Assembly: GCA_902566705.1 (NCBI GenBank)
Contig: CACFJT010000013.1
Coordinates: forward strand, 1-38,869
Origin: an uncultured Pelagibacteraceae bacterium
Lineage (GTDB): Bacteria; Pseudomonadota; Alphaproteobacteria; Pelagibacterales; Pelagibacteraceae
Length of the DNA: 38,869 nt
Direction: 5' to 3'
The stretch's first letter is position 1. Every line of letters starts with the position of its first letter. Shown here in pieces: positions 1-8,365 of the stretch. The notes under the pieces are model-generated. The model was given only the letters and a program-made list of their open reading frames with translations, was not told the origin of the DNA and searched no databases. The translations under genes and the position numbers were made by a program.

Positions 1-125
1 CAATTAAACCACTTAAAAAGCTTGGAAGTTTCTTTTATGCCCTCAGATGTTAGAGCGCCCAAAAATCTAGACAAAAATGTTGCTAAAGACGTAACAAGGA
101 TTGCGTAAACAATATTAGCTGACAC
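1..125 (-). CDS. azlD: AzlD-type branched-chain amino acid exporter subunit (partial)
   Basis: Small membrane partner of AzlC; in the known family the pair exports branched-chain amino acids. Only the first 41 codons lie in the window; the C-terminus runs off the left edge. Translation from a GTG at 125 gives an N-terminal hydrophobic segment followed by FLSRFLGAL, like the conserved start of AzlD. The GTG is preceded by an AGGAG Shine-Dalgarno inside the azlC end (about 131-135), and the gene overlaps azlC by 11 bp, so translation is probably coupled. Identification rests on the motif plus its position after azlC. Confidence 0.75.
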   Translation of the reverse strand, partial: MSANIVYAILVTSLATFLSRFLGALTSEGIKETSKLFKWFN

Positions 126-819
126 TGTGCTCTCCTACTATATAAGCTAAGGTTCCACCAATTATACCTGCTATCAAAATTGACCACTCTGGTGAGAGTA
201 AATAAATAATTGGTCCTAATATAGTTCCAAATAAAACTGATAGAGTTACTGGTATAGTTTTAGATGCACCAATCATCATACATAGAAAATAAACTGGATT
301 AAGAATTGCTAAACCCAATATCATATCTTTATTCAAATGTTCTGAAAAAGAGAAACCTAAAAATGTTCCAATTACTGATACACTTACTGTTGCGCTTCCA
401 ATACCAATCCAATAATCAATTCTATGTTTTTTTGGAATGTTTTTATAATTGCTTTTCATGATTAGCCATGCGGAAATAGCAATGAAATGACATGAAAAAT
501 AATACTTCCACTTAGGTTGACTTCTATGCATCATTAATGGAAATAAAGATACAGCCATAGGGTAAAGTCTTGCATTAACAATCCATACTGCCAAAAAAAT
601 ATTTAATAAAGATGCTCCAATTAACATGGACTCAGCCATTACTAGTGAGCCTGGTAAAGCATAAGTTAAAACAGTTGAAAAAATACTTTCCTGAATATTA
701 AAACCTAAATTTTTAAATAGAGCTCCAATTGCTATAAAGCAACAAGTAAGAGCTATAGCTGGACTATCATGAGTAAATATAGATCTATATCCTTTAAAGA
801 AAAAATTTTTTTTAATCAT
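115..819 (-). CDS. azlC: AzlC family branched-chain amino acid exporter, large subunit
   Basis: 234 aa, normal length for AzlC. It has several hydrophobic helices, a conserved-looking SLVMAESMLIGASLLNIF region near residues 58-75, then VNARLYPMAVSLFP, which resembles the NxRxxLYG-type AzlC signature. AzlC with AzlD forms an inner-membrane exporter of branched-chain amino acids and analogues. The ATG overlaps the livF stop by one base (TAATG), placing it in the liv operon. Import and export genes for the same likely substrate class in one transcript is noteworthy. Substrate is inferred from family and context. Confidence 0.85.
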   Translation of the reverse strand: MIKKNFFFKGYRSIFTHDSPAIALTCCFIAIGALFKNLGFNIQESIFSTVLTYALPGSLVMAESMLIGASLLNIFLAVWIVNARLYPMAVSLFPLMMHRSQPKWKYYFSCHFIAISAWLIMKSNYKNIPKKHRIDYWIGIGSATVSVSVIGTFLGFSFSEHLNKDMILGLAILNPVYFLCMMIGASKTIPVTLSVLFGTILGPIIYLLSPEWSILIAGIIGGTLAYIVGEHSVS

Positions 820-1604
820 TATCCACCTAGGAACAGTCTACCAACATCAGGATTTTGAAGTAAATCATCTCCTTTACCTGCAATTGCAGTTTGTCCAGAT
901 ACCAAAACGTATCCAATATCTGCAAACTCTAATCCTTTCTTGGCATTTTGCTCAACTAGAATGATTGTTTTTTTTTCATTTTGCTGAAGATCTCTTAATA
1001 TTTCAAAAACCATTTCAATATATCTGGGTTCAAGTCCAATTGATGGTTCATCTACTAAAAGTACTGAAGGTTTCATAACTAACGCTCTTGATATTTCTAG
1101 TAATCTTCTCTCACCTCCAGATAAAACTTTTGCAGGTTGATTTCTTCTATTTCTTAACCTTTCATACTTTTCAAAAATTCTTTCAGCCTCTTCAAATGAC
1201 TCATCTGTTTTTTCTTTTATGTATCCTCCCATTAATAAGTTTTCTTCTACTGTCATATCTGGAAATACGGAATTGTCCTGTAATATATAGGCTATACCAA
1301 CTGACTTTAACTTTTCTGCTGGGGTAAGATTTGTAATTTCTTTTCCTTCAAGTTCAATTCGGCCAGAAAAAATATTTGTAAAACCATATATTGAATGAAG
1401 AATTGTAGATTTGCCTGCACCATTAGGACCAATTAAACATAAAGACTGAGCTTTGTTTACGAATAAATCAAAGTTATGTAAAATTTCCATTTTTCCATAA
1501 CCTGCGTTTAAATTTTTAATAGTTAAATGGACTTCGTTTGGAGATAATTTTTTTAAATCATCTGGTGTTGGAGCTTTTCCTAATACTTCATATTGATTAG
1601 CCAT
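819..1604 (-). CDS. livF: Branched-chain amino acid ABC transporter ATPase LivF
   Basis: 261 aa ATP-binding subunit. Walker A GPNGAGKST at about residues 59-67, signature LSGGE at 161-165, Walker B VLLVDEP at 181-187, then a switch histidine region replaced by LVEQNAKKGL, the usual LivF form with Gln. The ~28-residue N-terminal extension before the ABC domain is longer than in Escherichia coli LivF (about 237 aa). It pairs with LivG to drive import through LivH-LivM. It starts on the last base of the livG stop (TAATG) and its own stop shares a base with the azlC start. Confidence 0.93.
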   Translation of the reverse strand: MANQYEVLGKAPTPDDLKKLSPNEVHLTIKNLNAGYGKMEILHNFDLFVNKAQSLCLIGPNGAGKSTILHSIYGFTNIFSGRIELEGKEITNLTPAEKLKSVGIAYILQDNSVFPDMTVEENLLMGGYIKEKTDESFEEAERIFEKYERLRNRRNQPAKVLSGGERRLLEISRALVMKPSVLLVDEPSIGLEPRYIEMVFEILRDLQQNEKKTIILVEQNAKKGLEFADIGYVLVSGQTAIAGKGDDLLQNPDVGRLFLGG

Positions 1605-2344
1605 TATTGTGCTCCTAAATACGCATCAATGACACGTTTATCATTTTTAATTTCATCTGGTGATCCATTAGCCAACATTTTACCATGAGCTAAACAAAAA
1701 ATATTTTCTGCTAATTGCATAATTACTCTCATGTTATGCTCAATCACTAAAAGTGTTATTCCAAAATCTTGATTTACTTTAATTAATCTATCAATAATAC
1801 CATTTATTAGAGTTGGATTAATTCCAGCTGTAGGCTCATCTAGCAGTAACATCTCTGGTTCATTCATTAATGCCATTGCCAATTCTAATAATTTTTGCTG
1901 ACCAAAAGATAGATCTCCTGCTCTTAGCTTTCTTTTTTGATATAATCCTACAAAATTTAATAGATTTTCTGCTTTTTCAGTTAATTCTTTTGGAATTTTA
2001 GAAAATATTTTCATTAAATTTGCATCACTACCTTTATGACTAATGAGCATATTTTCTATGCAATTAAGTTTTCCATAAATTCTAGTTTGTTGAAACGTCC
2101 TTAGCAGTCCTAACTTAGCAATAACTGGGACTGGTAACTCAGAAACTTCTTTACCATTAAATTTAATAGATCCATTATCTATTGGGTAAGTCCCCACAAT
2201 TGAATTAAACAATGTAGTTTTGCCTGAACCATTTGGCCCAATTAATCCAACTATCTTACCTTTTTCAACATTCATTGAGATGTCGACATTAGCTTTAACA
2301 CCACCAAATGATTTACTCACATTGCTTACTTCTAAAATACTCAT
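1604..2344 (-). CDS. livG: Branched-chain amino acid ABC transporter ATPase LivG
   Basis: 246 aa. Walker A GPNGSGKT at about residues 36-43, signature LSFGQQK near 145, Walker B LLLDEPTAGI near 165 and switch LVIEHNM. The TAGINP after Walker B is characteristic of LivG. It overlaps the livM stop by 4 bp (ATGA), consistent with translational coupling. It forms the ATPase heterodimer with LivF on the cytoplasmic face of the importer. Confidence 0.94.
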   Translation of the reverse strand: MSILEVSNVSKSFGGVKANVDISMNVEKGKIVGLIGPNGSGKTTLFNSIVGTYPIDNGSIKFNGKEVSELPVPVIAKLGLLRTFQQTRIYGKLNCIENMLISHKGSDANLMKIFSKIPKELTEKAENLLNFVGLYQKRKLRAGDLSFGQQKLLELAMALMNEPEMLLLDEPTAGINPTLINGIIDRLIKVNQDFGITLLVIEHNMRVIMQLAENIFCLAHGKMLANGSPDEIKNDKRVIDAYLGAQ

Positions 2345-3393
2345 TTAAGTTCTACCTGTGCTTTACGATCTTTTTCATCAACTACTTCACCGAAACGTTC
2401 TGGATATTTTTCTCTTAACCATCCCATAATTCCTTCTGGAAAATAAATTACAATTACTACAATCAAAACTCCAAGAGCAACATACTGCCAACCTAAAAAG
2501 AATGTCCAAAAACCTTCTTTAAATATATGGAATATAGTTGCACCTATAATCGGACCCCAAAGTGTTCCCTTTCCTCCGAGTATTGCCATCAATACCATGA
2601 AAACACCCATCTCTCTTCCATCAAAGGCAACATCTGTAGAGTCTATGTAGCCAACCAATCCACCCATTATTCCACCAGCTAATCCACAAAAGAATGCTGA
2701 GATCATCCAACCAATAATTTTATATTTCATTGTTTCTATACCCATTGCTTCAGCTTTATCCTCATTGTCTCTGATAGCATTAAGTATTAATTTAAATCTC
2801 GTAGAATAAATTGAACGCACTGCAATAAATGTCAGAATTAAAGTAAAGAAACTTAAGAAATAGAAAAACTCTCCTCTTGCTTCTAAACTCCCAACGTCTG
2901 GAAATGGAGGTGTTGTAAATCCTTGACCTGCACCAATAATTTCTATTCCTCCAGAAATTTCACCTGCAGCCACACCTAAACCTAATGTGCAGATTGCAAA
3001 GTAATGACCTCTTAGACCTAAAATTGAATATCCAATTAAACCAGCAATAATGGTTGGAACTATAGCTGCAACAACTAGCCCAACAGCCATTCCTTGAAAA
3101 AATTGAGCAGGAGTATGAACAAATGTTTTTTCACCACCACTCTCTGTCCATTCCGCTAACGGAAAAAACATCCCGACTTGAACCGATGCGCAAAGATACA
3201 TCCCAAGACCATAGAACAAAATATTTCCAAACGAATTATAACCCATCTCCCCACCTTGTATATTCCAAGTAGTAGCGAGAACTATCAACACGCATAGTAT
3301 TGACAACTGAACTTTAAAAGCTGGAAAAAGGAATGGCGCTACTAAACCAAAAATCAAAATACCAGAGTATAAAATTAAATTATTCTTGTTCAT
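2341..3393 (-). CDS. livM: Branched-chain amino acid ABC transporter permease LivM
   Basis: 350 aa polytopic membrane protein of the BPD_transp_2 family. Recognisable features are GLRGHYFAICTLGLGVA near residues 127-145 and the EAA-like loop AIRDNEDKAEAMGIETMKYKIIGW, followed by GGLAGGIMGGL-type glycines. The loop GGEKTFVHTPAQF between early helices is probably periplasmic. The C-terminal tail WLREKYPERFGEV is charged and cytoplasmic. It shares 14 bp at its start with the upstream 60-aa gene, so it is likely translated by re-initiation. Confidence 0.92.
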   Translation of the reverse strand: MNKNNLILYSGILIFGLVAPFLFPAFKVQLSILCVLIVLATTWNIQGGEMGYNSFGNILFYGLGMYLCASVQVGMFFPLAEWTESGGEKTFVHTPAQFFQGMAVGLVVAAIVPTIIAGLIGYSILGLRGHYFAICTLGLGVAAGEISGGIEIIGAGQGFTTPPFPDVGSLEARGEFFYFLSFFTLILTFIAVRSIYSTRFKLILNAIRDNEDKAEAMGIETMKYKIIGWMISAFFCGLAGGIMGGLVGYIDSTDVAFDGREMGVFMVLMAILGGKGTLWGPIIGATIFHIFKEGFWTFFLGWQYVALGVLIVVIVIYFPEGIMGWLREKYPERFGEVVDEKDRKAQVELK

Positions 3394-3562
3394 ATAAGCT
3401 GTTTATTTTATCTCTAAATTTTTGGTCAACTGTAAAATAATGTCCATTTTCTTCATGAACGCTTGATCCATTTAAATGATACTCATCTATATGTTTTTTA
3501 AATTTTTCGATATCAACTTTAATTATTTTTCCAGTATCATCTGTAATTTCAACTTTTTTCAC
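3380..3562 (-). CDS. Small protein of unknown function inside the liv operon
   Basis: 60 aa, charged, soluble, rich in Lys, Asp and Glu, with no signal peptide or membrane segment; I do not recognise a family. The composition (KKVEITDDTGKIIKVDIEKF) suggests a small alpha/beta fold. It is very probably translated: it starts with GTG overlapping the livH stop by 4 bp (GTGA), and its end overlaps livM by 14 bp, so it bridges the two permease genes without a gap. It could tune stoichiometry or bind the permease; neither is shown. Confidence 0.72.
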   Translation of the reverse strand: MKKVEITDDTGKIIKVDIEKFKKHIDEYHLNGSSVHEENGHYFTVDQKFRDKINSLYEQE

Positions 3563-4452
3563 TTTAGGTACTCTCTTTTTCTTGAAAGTTTAAATCTTCT
3601 GTAAACTAAAATTAGAACTAATAGTAAAAATACAGAGCCAATTCTAAATTCTGTTCCTAGAATATAGTCTGCAAATTCTTCAAATACACCAAGACCCATA
3701 CCAGACATTGCAACTCCTGGTAAATTTCCTAGGCCCGCAACAATAACTATCATAAATGATCGAATTGTATATGGTAATCCCATGTAAGGGTGAATTGTAA
3801 ATGTTATAGAAATTAAAGCGCCAGCAACACCACAAAGAGCAGCATTAATACCAAATGTTGCTGCATAAACTTTTTCTGTATCAACGCCTAAAATTTTAGC
3901 AGCTCTAGCATTTTGTGCAGTAGCTCTAATTGCACGTCCAAGCTTAGATTTTTTCATGTAAATTACTAGACATATTGCGAATAAAATACTTATAAAAGCT
4001 GAAAACAATTTTGAATTTGGTAAAACCACATTATTGTTAAACAACATCGTTGTTCCATAATCTGAGTTTGCAAGTACAACGTCTGCGCCAAATGCAAAAT
4101 TCATTAATTGCATGAATAGAATGCTTATTCCAAAAGTTGCTAATATGGAGATAAACAAATCCCTATCTACTACTTTATTAATAACTAATTTGTAAATTAG
4201 AACACCTAGGAAATACATTATTACTGGTGCAACAATCACACCCCATGCTGGGTGAATTCCATAAAGATACATAAAATAAGCAATATATCCTCCCAAAATA
4301 ACAAGATCTCCTTGTGCAATATTAATTATGTTCATCACTCCCCATTGAAGAGCCATCCCATAAGCAATCAATGCAAATAATATTCCAAGAAGAATTCCAT
4401 CCAAGCAAGCTTGGACCGTTATCATCGGATATTGGAAAACCATGAAATCCAT
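3559..4452 (-). CDS. livH: Branched-chain amino acid ABC transporter permease LivH
   Basis: 297 aa membrane permease of the BPD_transp_2 family. It has the LivH hallmark GMALQWGVMNIINIAQGDLVILGGY near residues 32-56 and the coupling loop GRAIRATAQNARAAKILGVDTEKVY near 173-197. With LivM it forms the transmembrane channel. It lies 64 bp after the binding-protein gene, with a strong hairpin in between. No clear Shine-Dalgarno precedes the ATG; Met4 is an alternative start. Confidence 0.93.
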   Translation of the reverse strand: MDFMVFQYPMITVQACLDGILLGILFALIAYGMALQWGVMNIINIAQGDLVILGGYIAYFMYLYGIHPAWGVIVAPVIMYFLGVLIYKLVINKVVDRDLFISILATFGISILFMQLMNFAFGADVVLANSDYGTTMLFNNNVVLPNSKLFSAFISILFAICLVIYMKKSKLGRAIRATAQNARAAKILGVDTEKVYAATFGINAALCGVAGALISITFTIHPYMGLPYTIRSFMIVIVAGLGNLPGVAMSGMGLGVFEEFADYILGTEFRIGSVFLLLVLILVYRRFKLSRKREYLK

Positions 4453-4477
4453 AAAAAGTATTTGGGTTATATAAAAA

Positions 4478-4503
4478 AAAGCCCCCTAATACTAGGGGGC
4501 TTT
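4478..4503 (-). terminator. Terminator-like attenuator between binding-protein gene and livH
   Basis: Perfect 11-bp stem, AAAGCCCCCTA paired with TAGGGGGCTTT, around a 4-nt loop. On the minus strand the stem runs into a T8 tract, the classic intrinsic terminator form. It sits 13 bp after the binding-protein stop and about 25 bp before livH. Partial read-through would give more binding protein than permease; that role is inference from position. Confidence 0.85.
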
Positions 4504-4516
4504 AATATTTTTTATT

Positions 4517-5755
4517 TTATCTTTCTGACCACTTAGGAACAGGATGTATTAACTTAGCTGATGCCCATTTAGTTGGCGCAACAACTTTGTTCTCACATTT
4601 TCCTGAGTCATCACACATTACTTGGAAAAGTACCATAGGTTTATCAACATTTTGACCACCAGGTGCAAATTTAATATTTCCATAGAATGTTTGCATGTTA
4701 GTAGCTGCAAGAGCGTCTCTTACTTTCTTCTGATCAAACGAATTTGCTCTTTCAAAAGCATCTTTGAATACTAATAACGCAGCAGAAGATTCTGCAGATT
4801 GATAAGGTGGATCATATCCAAACTCCTTCTCAAAGTCAGCAGCATAAGTCATTCCATCTTTAAAGAAATTATCTTTATATGTTAATGTTTTGTGCCATTG
4901 AGACGCGCATAATGCGTACTGTGAGTTTTTTCCATGCTGTTTTGATAGCTTAGCAGCATCACAGTGAGTCATAGCTAACATTGGAACATCTACCTTCATT
5001 TCAGCAATTTGCCTAATTGCAGTAAGTGCACCTTTTGTATGACCTGATACAACAAGAACATCTGGCTTCATTTGTTTAACTTTAACTAACGTTGCAGCCA
5101 TATCATTTAACTCTTTTGGTAATTTATCATCAATTACTTTTTTTGAGCCAGTTCTTTTAATTGCATCTAAAACTCCCAATCTAACATCTTGAGAAAAGGC
5201 ATCTTGTTCAAATGCCATTGCTACTGTCACTGGTTTTCCATTATTCTTTTCAACTGCTAAATCAATAGCAACATCAAGATACAAATTAGCTGGGGCTAAT
5301 ACAGCAAATAGATATTTGTAACCTTTTGTAAACAAAGATCTAGATGCACCATTAGCTTCAACCATTGGAACACCGTATTTTTCAGTCACTGGAGCAATCG
5401 CTTTAGTTAAACCAGAACTGTAAGGGCCAAGCATGAACTCAACACCATCTTGTGATATTAATCTTTCTGCAAGCTGTGCAGCTCTCTTAGGGTTTGATTC
5501 ATCATCGTAATAAATAATGTCAAACTTATAAGTCTTTCCACCAACTTTAACACCACCCATGCTGTTAATTCTATCAACGGCCATGTTATAACCATTTTGA
5601 GTATGAACACCATTAGATGAGTATTTACCAGTTAAGGAAATCGCAGCACCTAAAATAATTTTGTCACCAACTACTTTTGCAAATGATGCAACAGAAGTTG
5701 AAAATAAAATTACCAATGCAGAAACAAAACTTAAAATTATTTTATTTAATCTCAT
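4517..5755 (-). CDS. livK: Periplasmic amino acid-binding protein of a LivK/HAAT-type ABC transporter
   Basis: 412 aa, slightly longer than typical LivJ/LivK. The signal peptide is about residues 1-26 (basic N-terminus, hydrophobic core, ASFA before the mature KVVGDKI). The mature part opens with IILGAAISLTGKYSSNGVHTQNGY, the usual periplasmic-binding fold type I start, and contains YYDDESNPKRAAQLAERLI. It captures substrate for LivHMGF. The exact substrate (Leu/Ile/Val, another amino acid or amide) cannot be read from sequence. An AAAGAGGAAAT Shine-Dalgarno precedes the ATG, and it is the first gene of the operon. Confidence 0.92.
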   Translation of the reverse strand: MRLNKIILSFVSALVILFSTSVASFAKVVGDKIILGAAISLTGKYSSNGVHTQNGYNMAVDRINSMGGVKVGGKTYKFDIIYYDDESNPKRAAQLAERLISQDGVEFMLGPYSSGLTKAIAPVTEKYGVPMVEANGASRSLFTKGYKYLFAVLAPANLYLDVAIDLAVEKNNGKPVTVAMAFEQDAFSQDVRLGVLDAIKRTGSKKVIDDKLPKELNDMAATLVKVKQMKPDVLVVSGHTKGALTAIRQIAEMKVDVPMLAMTHCDAAKLSKQHGKNSQYALCASQWHKTLTYKDNFFKDGMTYAADFEKEFGYDPPYQSAESSAALLVFKDAFERANSFDQKKVRDALAATNMQTFYGNIKFAPGGQNVDKPMVLFQVMCDDSGKCENKVVAPTKWASAKLIHPVPKWSER

Positions 5756-5778
5756 TTTATTTCCTCTTTAATTAATTA

Positions 5779-5784
5779 ATTATA
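5779..5784 (-). promoter_or_regulatory. Candidate -10 box for the liv-azl operon
   Basis: A perfect TATAAT on the minus strand, 23 bp before the binding-protein ATG. This would give a short leader that still contains the AAAGAGGAAAT ribosome site. No good -35 hexamer is visible at 16-18 bp. Confidence 0.45.
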
Positions 5785-5841
5785 CAATGATTAAATAAAG
5801 AAATTTTATTTTATGCAAGTGGCAATAAAGGCCAAATCTAA

Positions 5842-6456
5842 CTAATATTGTTGAGTTACAACAATTATTACAGCGATAATTACTAAAACACTCGCAGAAA
5901 TTGTATTAATTGTTTTTGGATTAGCAGTTATCCACTTTATTAGTTTTTGTGCGAGCATTGCGTAGCCAATCAAAGATAAAAAATCTAAAACGATGTAAGT
6001 TGTAATTAAAATTACAAATTGAAACAATAAATTAGAATTAAAATCAATAAATTGAGGAAAAATAAAAGGAAAAAACATCCAAGCCTTAGGACTTGTACCA
6101 GCAACCAAAAAACCATCTCTAAAAAAAGATAATTTGCTTTTTTTTATTTCTCCTTCATTTGAAATACTTTTTGGTCGAGATTTATAAATATCATAAGCTA
6201 AATATAATAAATAAAATATTCCGATCCATTTAAACACATTAAGTATCATTGAGTTCTCTGAAAAAAAAGATCCAATGACAAAAATAACTAAAGTTGCCTG
6301 TATCAAATTTGCAGTTACATCTCCTAAAGCAGACCATACACATTTTCCAATACCGTAATTCATTGAATAAGAGACAATGACAATCCTAGGAGTTCCAGGT
6401 GTAATAAATAAAAAAATAATTATCTGTAGATAAAGTATAAAATCTAGGGGGAGCAT
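5842..6456 (-). CDS. LysE/RhtB family amino acid exporter
   Basis: 204 aa, the normal size for LysE/RhtB. It has about six hydrophobic segments, the family N-terminus FLFITPGTPRIVIVSYSMNYG (usual form PGP), then GKCVWSALGDVTANLIQ and a later GFLVAGTSPKAWMFF block. These inner-membrane proteins export amino acids or related metabolites. The ATG immediately follows a T7 run and a long hairpin, with no Shine-Dalgarno, so initiation may be structure-controlled. The gene is 86 bp upstream of the liv operon and probably separate from it. Confidence 0.88.
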   Translation of the reverse strand: MLPLDFILYLQIIIFLFITPGTPRIVIVSYSMNYGIGKCVWSALGDVTANLIQATLVIFVIGSFFSENSMILNVFKWIGIFYLLYLAYDIYKSRPKSISNEGEIKKSKLSFFRDGFLVAGTSPKAWMFFPFIFPQFIDFNSNLLFQFVILITTYIVLDFLSLIGYAMLAQKLIKWITANPKTINTISASVLVIIAVIIVVTQQY

Positions 6457-6463
6457 AAAAAAA

Positions 6464-6510
6464 GATAGTCCTTAAAAACCGGGAGCTAAAGATGGCTAAG
6501 AAGGACTATC
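6464..6510 (-). promoter_or_regulatory. Long hairpin in the leader of the LysE-family gene
   Basis: A perfect 10-bp stem (GATAGTCCTT with AAGGACTATC) encloses a 27-nt loop that can form a small inner AGC/GCT stem and contains CCCGG. On the minus strand the stem is followed by T7 and then directly by the ATG. It therefore looks both like an intrinsic terminator and like a structure covering the initiation site. Candidate riboswitch or attenuator for the exporter. It matches no riboswitch class I can recognise. Confidence 0.6.
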
Positions 6511-6573
6511 TAATAGATAATATCAGAGGCTAAAAAAAATGCATTAAATATTTTTTTCAAATATAAAGGATTT

Positions 6574-6870
6574 ATGAAAAAAAAAGGTCACAGGCCAATT
6601 ACTAAAGTCAAAAATCCAGAACCCAAAATGGACGATCCTGATTGGATCATTTGGGCAGCTTGGGCAGATAGGATAACTTTTGAAGAAATTGAAAAAAAAA
6701 CTGGGAAGAAAGAATCTGATGTAATTAAAATTATGAGAAGATCTCTAAAACCATCATCTTTCAGATTATGGAGAAAAAGAGTAAATCAAAAAAGTATAAA
6801 ACATCGCAAAAAGTTTGAATACTCTAGAAAAGAAATTACTAGTAAAATTAAAAAAGGTGATTACTTATAA
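6574..6870 (+). CDS. DUF2805 / TIGR03643 family protein
   Basis: 98 aa basic protein. The central part carries the family block DWIIWAAWADRITFEEIEKK, then ESDVIKIMRRSLKPSSFRLWRKRV. The pattern resembles a small helix-turn-helix-like fold, but the family function is unknown to me. The C-terminus is Lys/Arg-rich (QKSIKHRKKFEYSRKEI), so nucleic-acid binding is possible. An AAGGA site precedes the ATG. It is followed after 3 bp by grxC, suggesting a two-gene unit. Confidence 0.82.
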   Translation: MKKKGHRPITKVKNPEPKMDDPDWIIWAAWADRITFEEIEKKTGKKESDVIKIMRRSLKPSSFRLWRKRVNQKSIKHRKKFEYSRKEITSKIKKGDYL

Positions 6871-6873
6871 ACT

Positions 6874-7131
6874 ATGAAAAAAATTACCATGTATACAGGT
6901 CCCTTTTGCAATTATTGTGAGGCAGCTAAAAGATTATTAGCAAGAAACAATGCAACATATAATGAAATTGATATTTCAAAAGTTGATGGAGCGATGGATG
7001 AAATGATTAAAAAGGCAAATGGTAAAAGAACAATTCCTCAGATCTTTTTTGATGAAGAGCATATCGGTGGTTATGATGAAGTTAGAGCATTAGAAAAAGA
7101 AAATAAATTACAAGATCGTCTAAAAAATTAA
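6874..7131 (+). CDS. grxC: Glutaredoxin 3
   Basis: 85 aa single thioredoxin-fold domain. The active site is CNYC at about residues 12-15 (PFCNYC) rather than the commoner CPYC, with the cis-proline TIPQIFF and the GSH-binding GGYDE. It reduces disulfides and mixed glutathione disulfides in the cytoplasm. It lies 3 bp after the DUF2805 gene and its stop overlaps the converging DUF1479 stop by 4 bp. Confidence 0.93.
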   Translation: MKKITMYTGPFCNYCEAAKRLLARNNATYNEIDISKVDGAMDEMIKKANGKRTIPQIFFDEEHIGGYDEVRALEKENKLQDRLKN

Positions 7132-8360
7132 TTCCAATCTTCTAAAGCTAATTGTTTCTTAGCTAATAAACTTAAATCTCCTAGTTTAATTCTACCTTTG
7201 TAATTGATCTCATAATCTTCAGGTGCAAAGTCAGGTGGGCTCTTGCCTTCTAAAAATTTTTTTGATTGTTTTATTGTATAATCTAGATTTTTTTTACAGT
7301 AAGGTGTTGCACCAACATAAACTACATTTGAGTAATTTTTACCTGAATGTTTATCTTCAACAGCATGTACAACATCAGGATGCCACCAAACTGTATCTCC
7401 TGGTTTCATCTTTGGAATTGAAACTAATCCCTTTAAAAGTAAAGAATGATATTCATTGTTTACAGATAAAGCTCTGCCTAATTTTGATCCACATAGCTCA
7501 TTTTTAGGGACATCATCTTGTAAAGCTCGTGTTAAAACATATGCAATACCTTTTGAGATAGGTATTAATTGTAAAGTTCCATCACTTGGTCCTTGCTGAG
7601 TTAACGCTGTCCATCCTTGAAATGTTCTAAAAACATGTGCAACTGCTGGAGATTCAAATTCTTTTGTTTTGTCTCTATATTTTGCATCGAATGGATCAAA
7701 TTTTTCAAAATTATCCGCAAATATTTTTTTGTAAATTTTTTGATAAAAACTATCAGTCCACCTTTCAATAGACCCAGCATCACAATGAGGAGATAAACCT
7801 AAGGTATTATCTCCTGGCTCTCTTCTCCTTACTCTATCCGCATAAGATAGTTCTTTATTTGGATCAAAGACTTCATATTCATCATTTTTATAAAGCCAAA
7901 GATTATTTAACCATTTCTTAACTTTAGCCATTTTCTCTGAATGTCTAATTTCGATTTGAGCTTTTGACCAATAAAGGCCATAAATTTGAGGTTTTGCAGA
8001 TTTCAGATCACTAAAATATTTGTCTAAATCAGACTTTTTCTGTTGATCTTCATAGTAGTTATTTTCATAAATATATTTTTCTAATTGAGTATTTAGTTCA
8101 AAGATCAGTTTATCCTCAAATACATTTCTTATTACAAGACATCCTCTTTTTTTTACATTTTCTATAAAATCAGTATTTGGTTGATCTAACTCACTGAAGT
8201 CAATTTCTGGAATTATAGCTTTTTGAGAATTTTTTAATTTTTGTATTTTATCTACTTCAGATTTAATAAAATTTTCAATTTTAAGGAAATTTTTCCCATA
8301 GTTTTTTGAAAGACTTCTTAAGTAATTTTTGACATTGTTTATATCAATTTCTTTTAACAT
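7128..8360 (-). CDS. DUF1479 (YbiU-like) putative Fe(II)/2-oxoglutarate dioxygenase-type protein
   Basis: 410 aa from the chosen start, the usual size of DUF1479 proteins. It contains GLSPHCDAGSIERW near residue 190 (an HxD pair) and WWHPDVVHAVED near 330 (a distal His), which fits a double-stranded beta-helix metal site; substrate unknown. I chose the ATG at 8360, five bases after the msrB stop and preceded by AAAGAG, over an upstream TTG at 8393 that would run into msrB. It forms a run with msrB and the deacetylase-like gene. Confidence 0.82.
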   Translation of the reverse strand: MLKEIDINNVKNYLRSLSKNYGKNFLKIENFIKSEVDKIQKLKNSQKAIIPEIDFSELDQPNTDFIENVKKRGCLVIRNVFEDKLIFELNTQLEKYIYENNYYEDQQKKSDLDKYFSDLKSAKPQIYGLYWSKAQIEIRHSEKMAKVKKWLNNLWLYKNDEYEVFDPNKELSYADRVRRREPGDNTLGLSPHCDAGSIERWTDSFYQKIYKKIFADNFEKFDPFDAKYRDKTKEFESPAVAHVFRTFQGWTALTQQGPSDGTLQLIPISKGIAYVLTRALQDDVPKNELCGSKLGRALSVNNEYHSLLLKGLVSIPKMKPGDTVWWHPDVVHAVEDKHSGKNYSNVVYVGATPYCKKNLDYTIKQSKKFLEGKSPPDFAPEDYEINYKGRIKLGDLSLLAKKQLALEDWN

Positions 8361-8365
8361 TAAAT

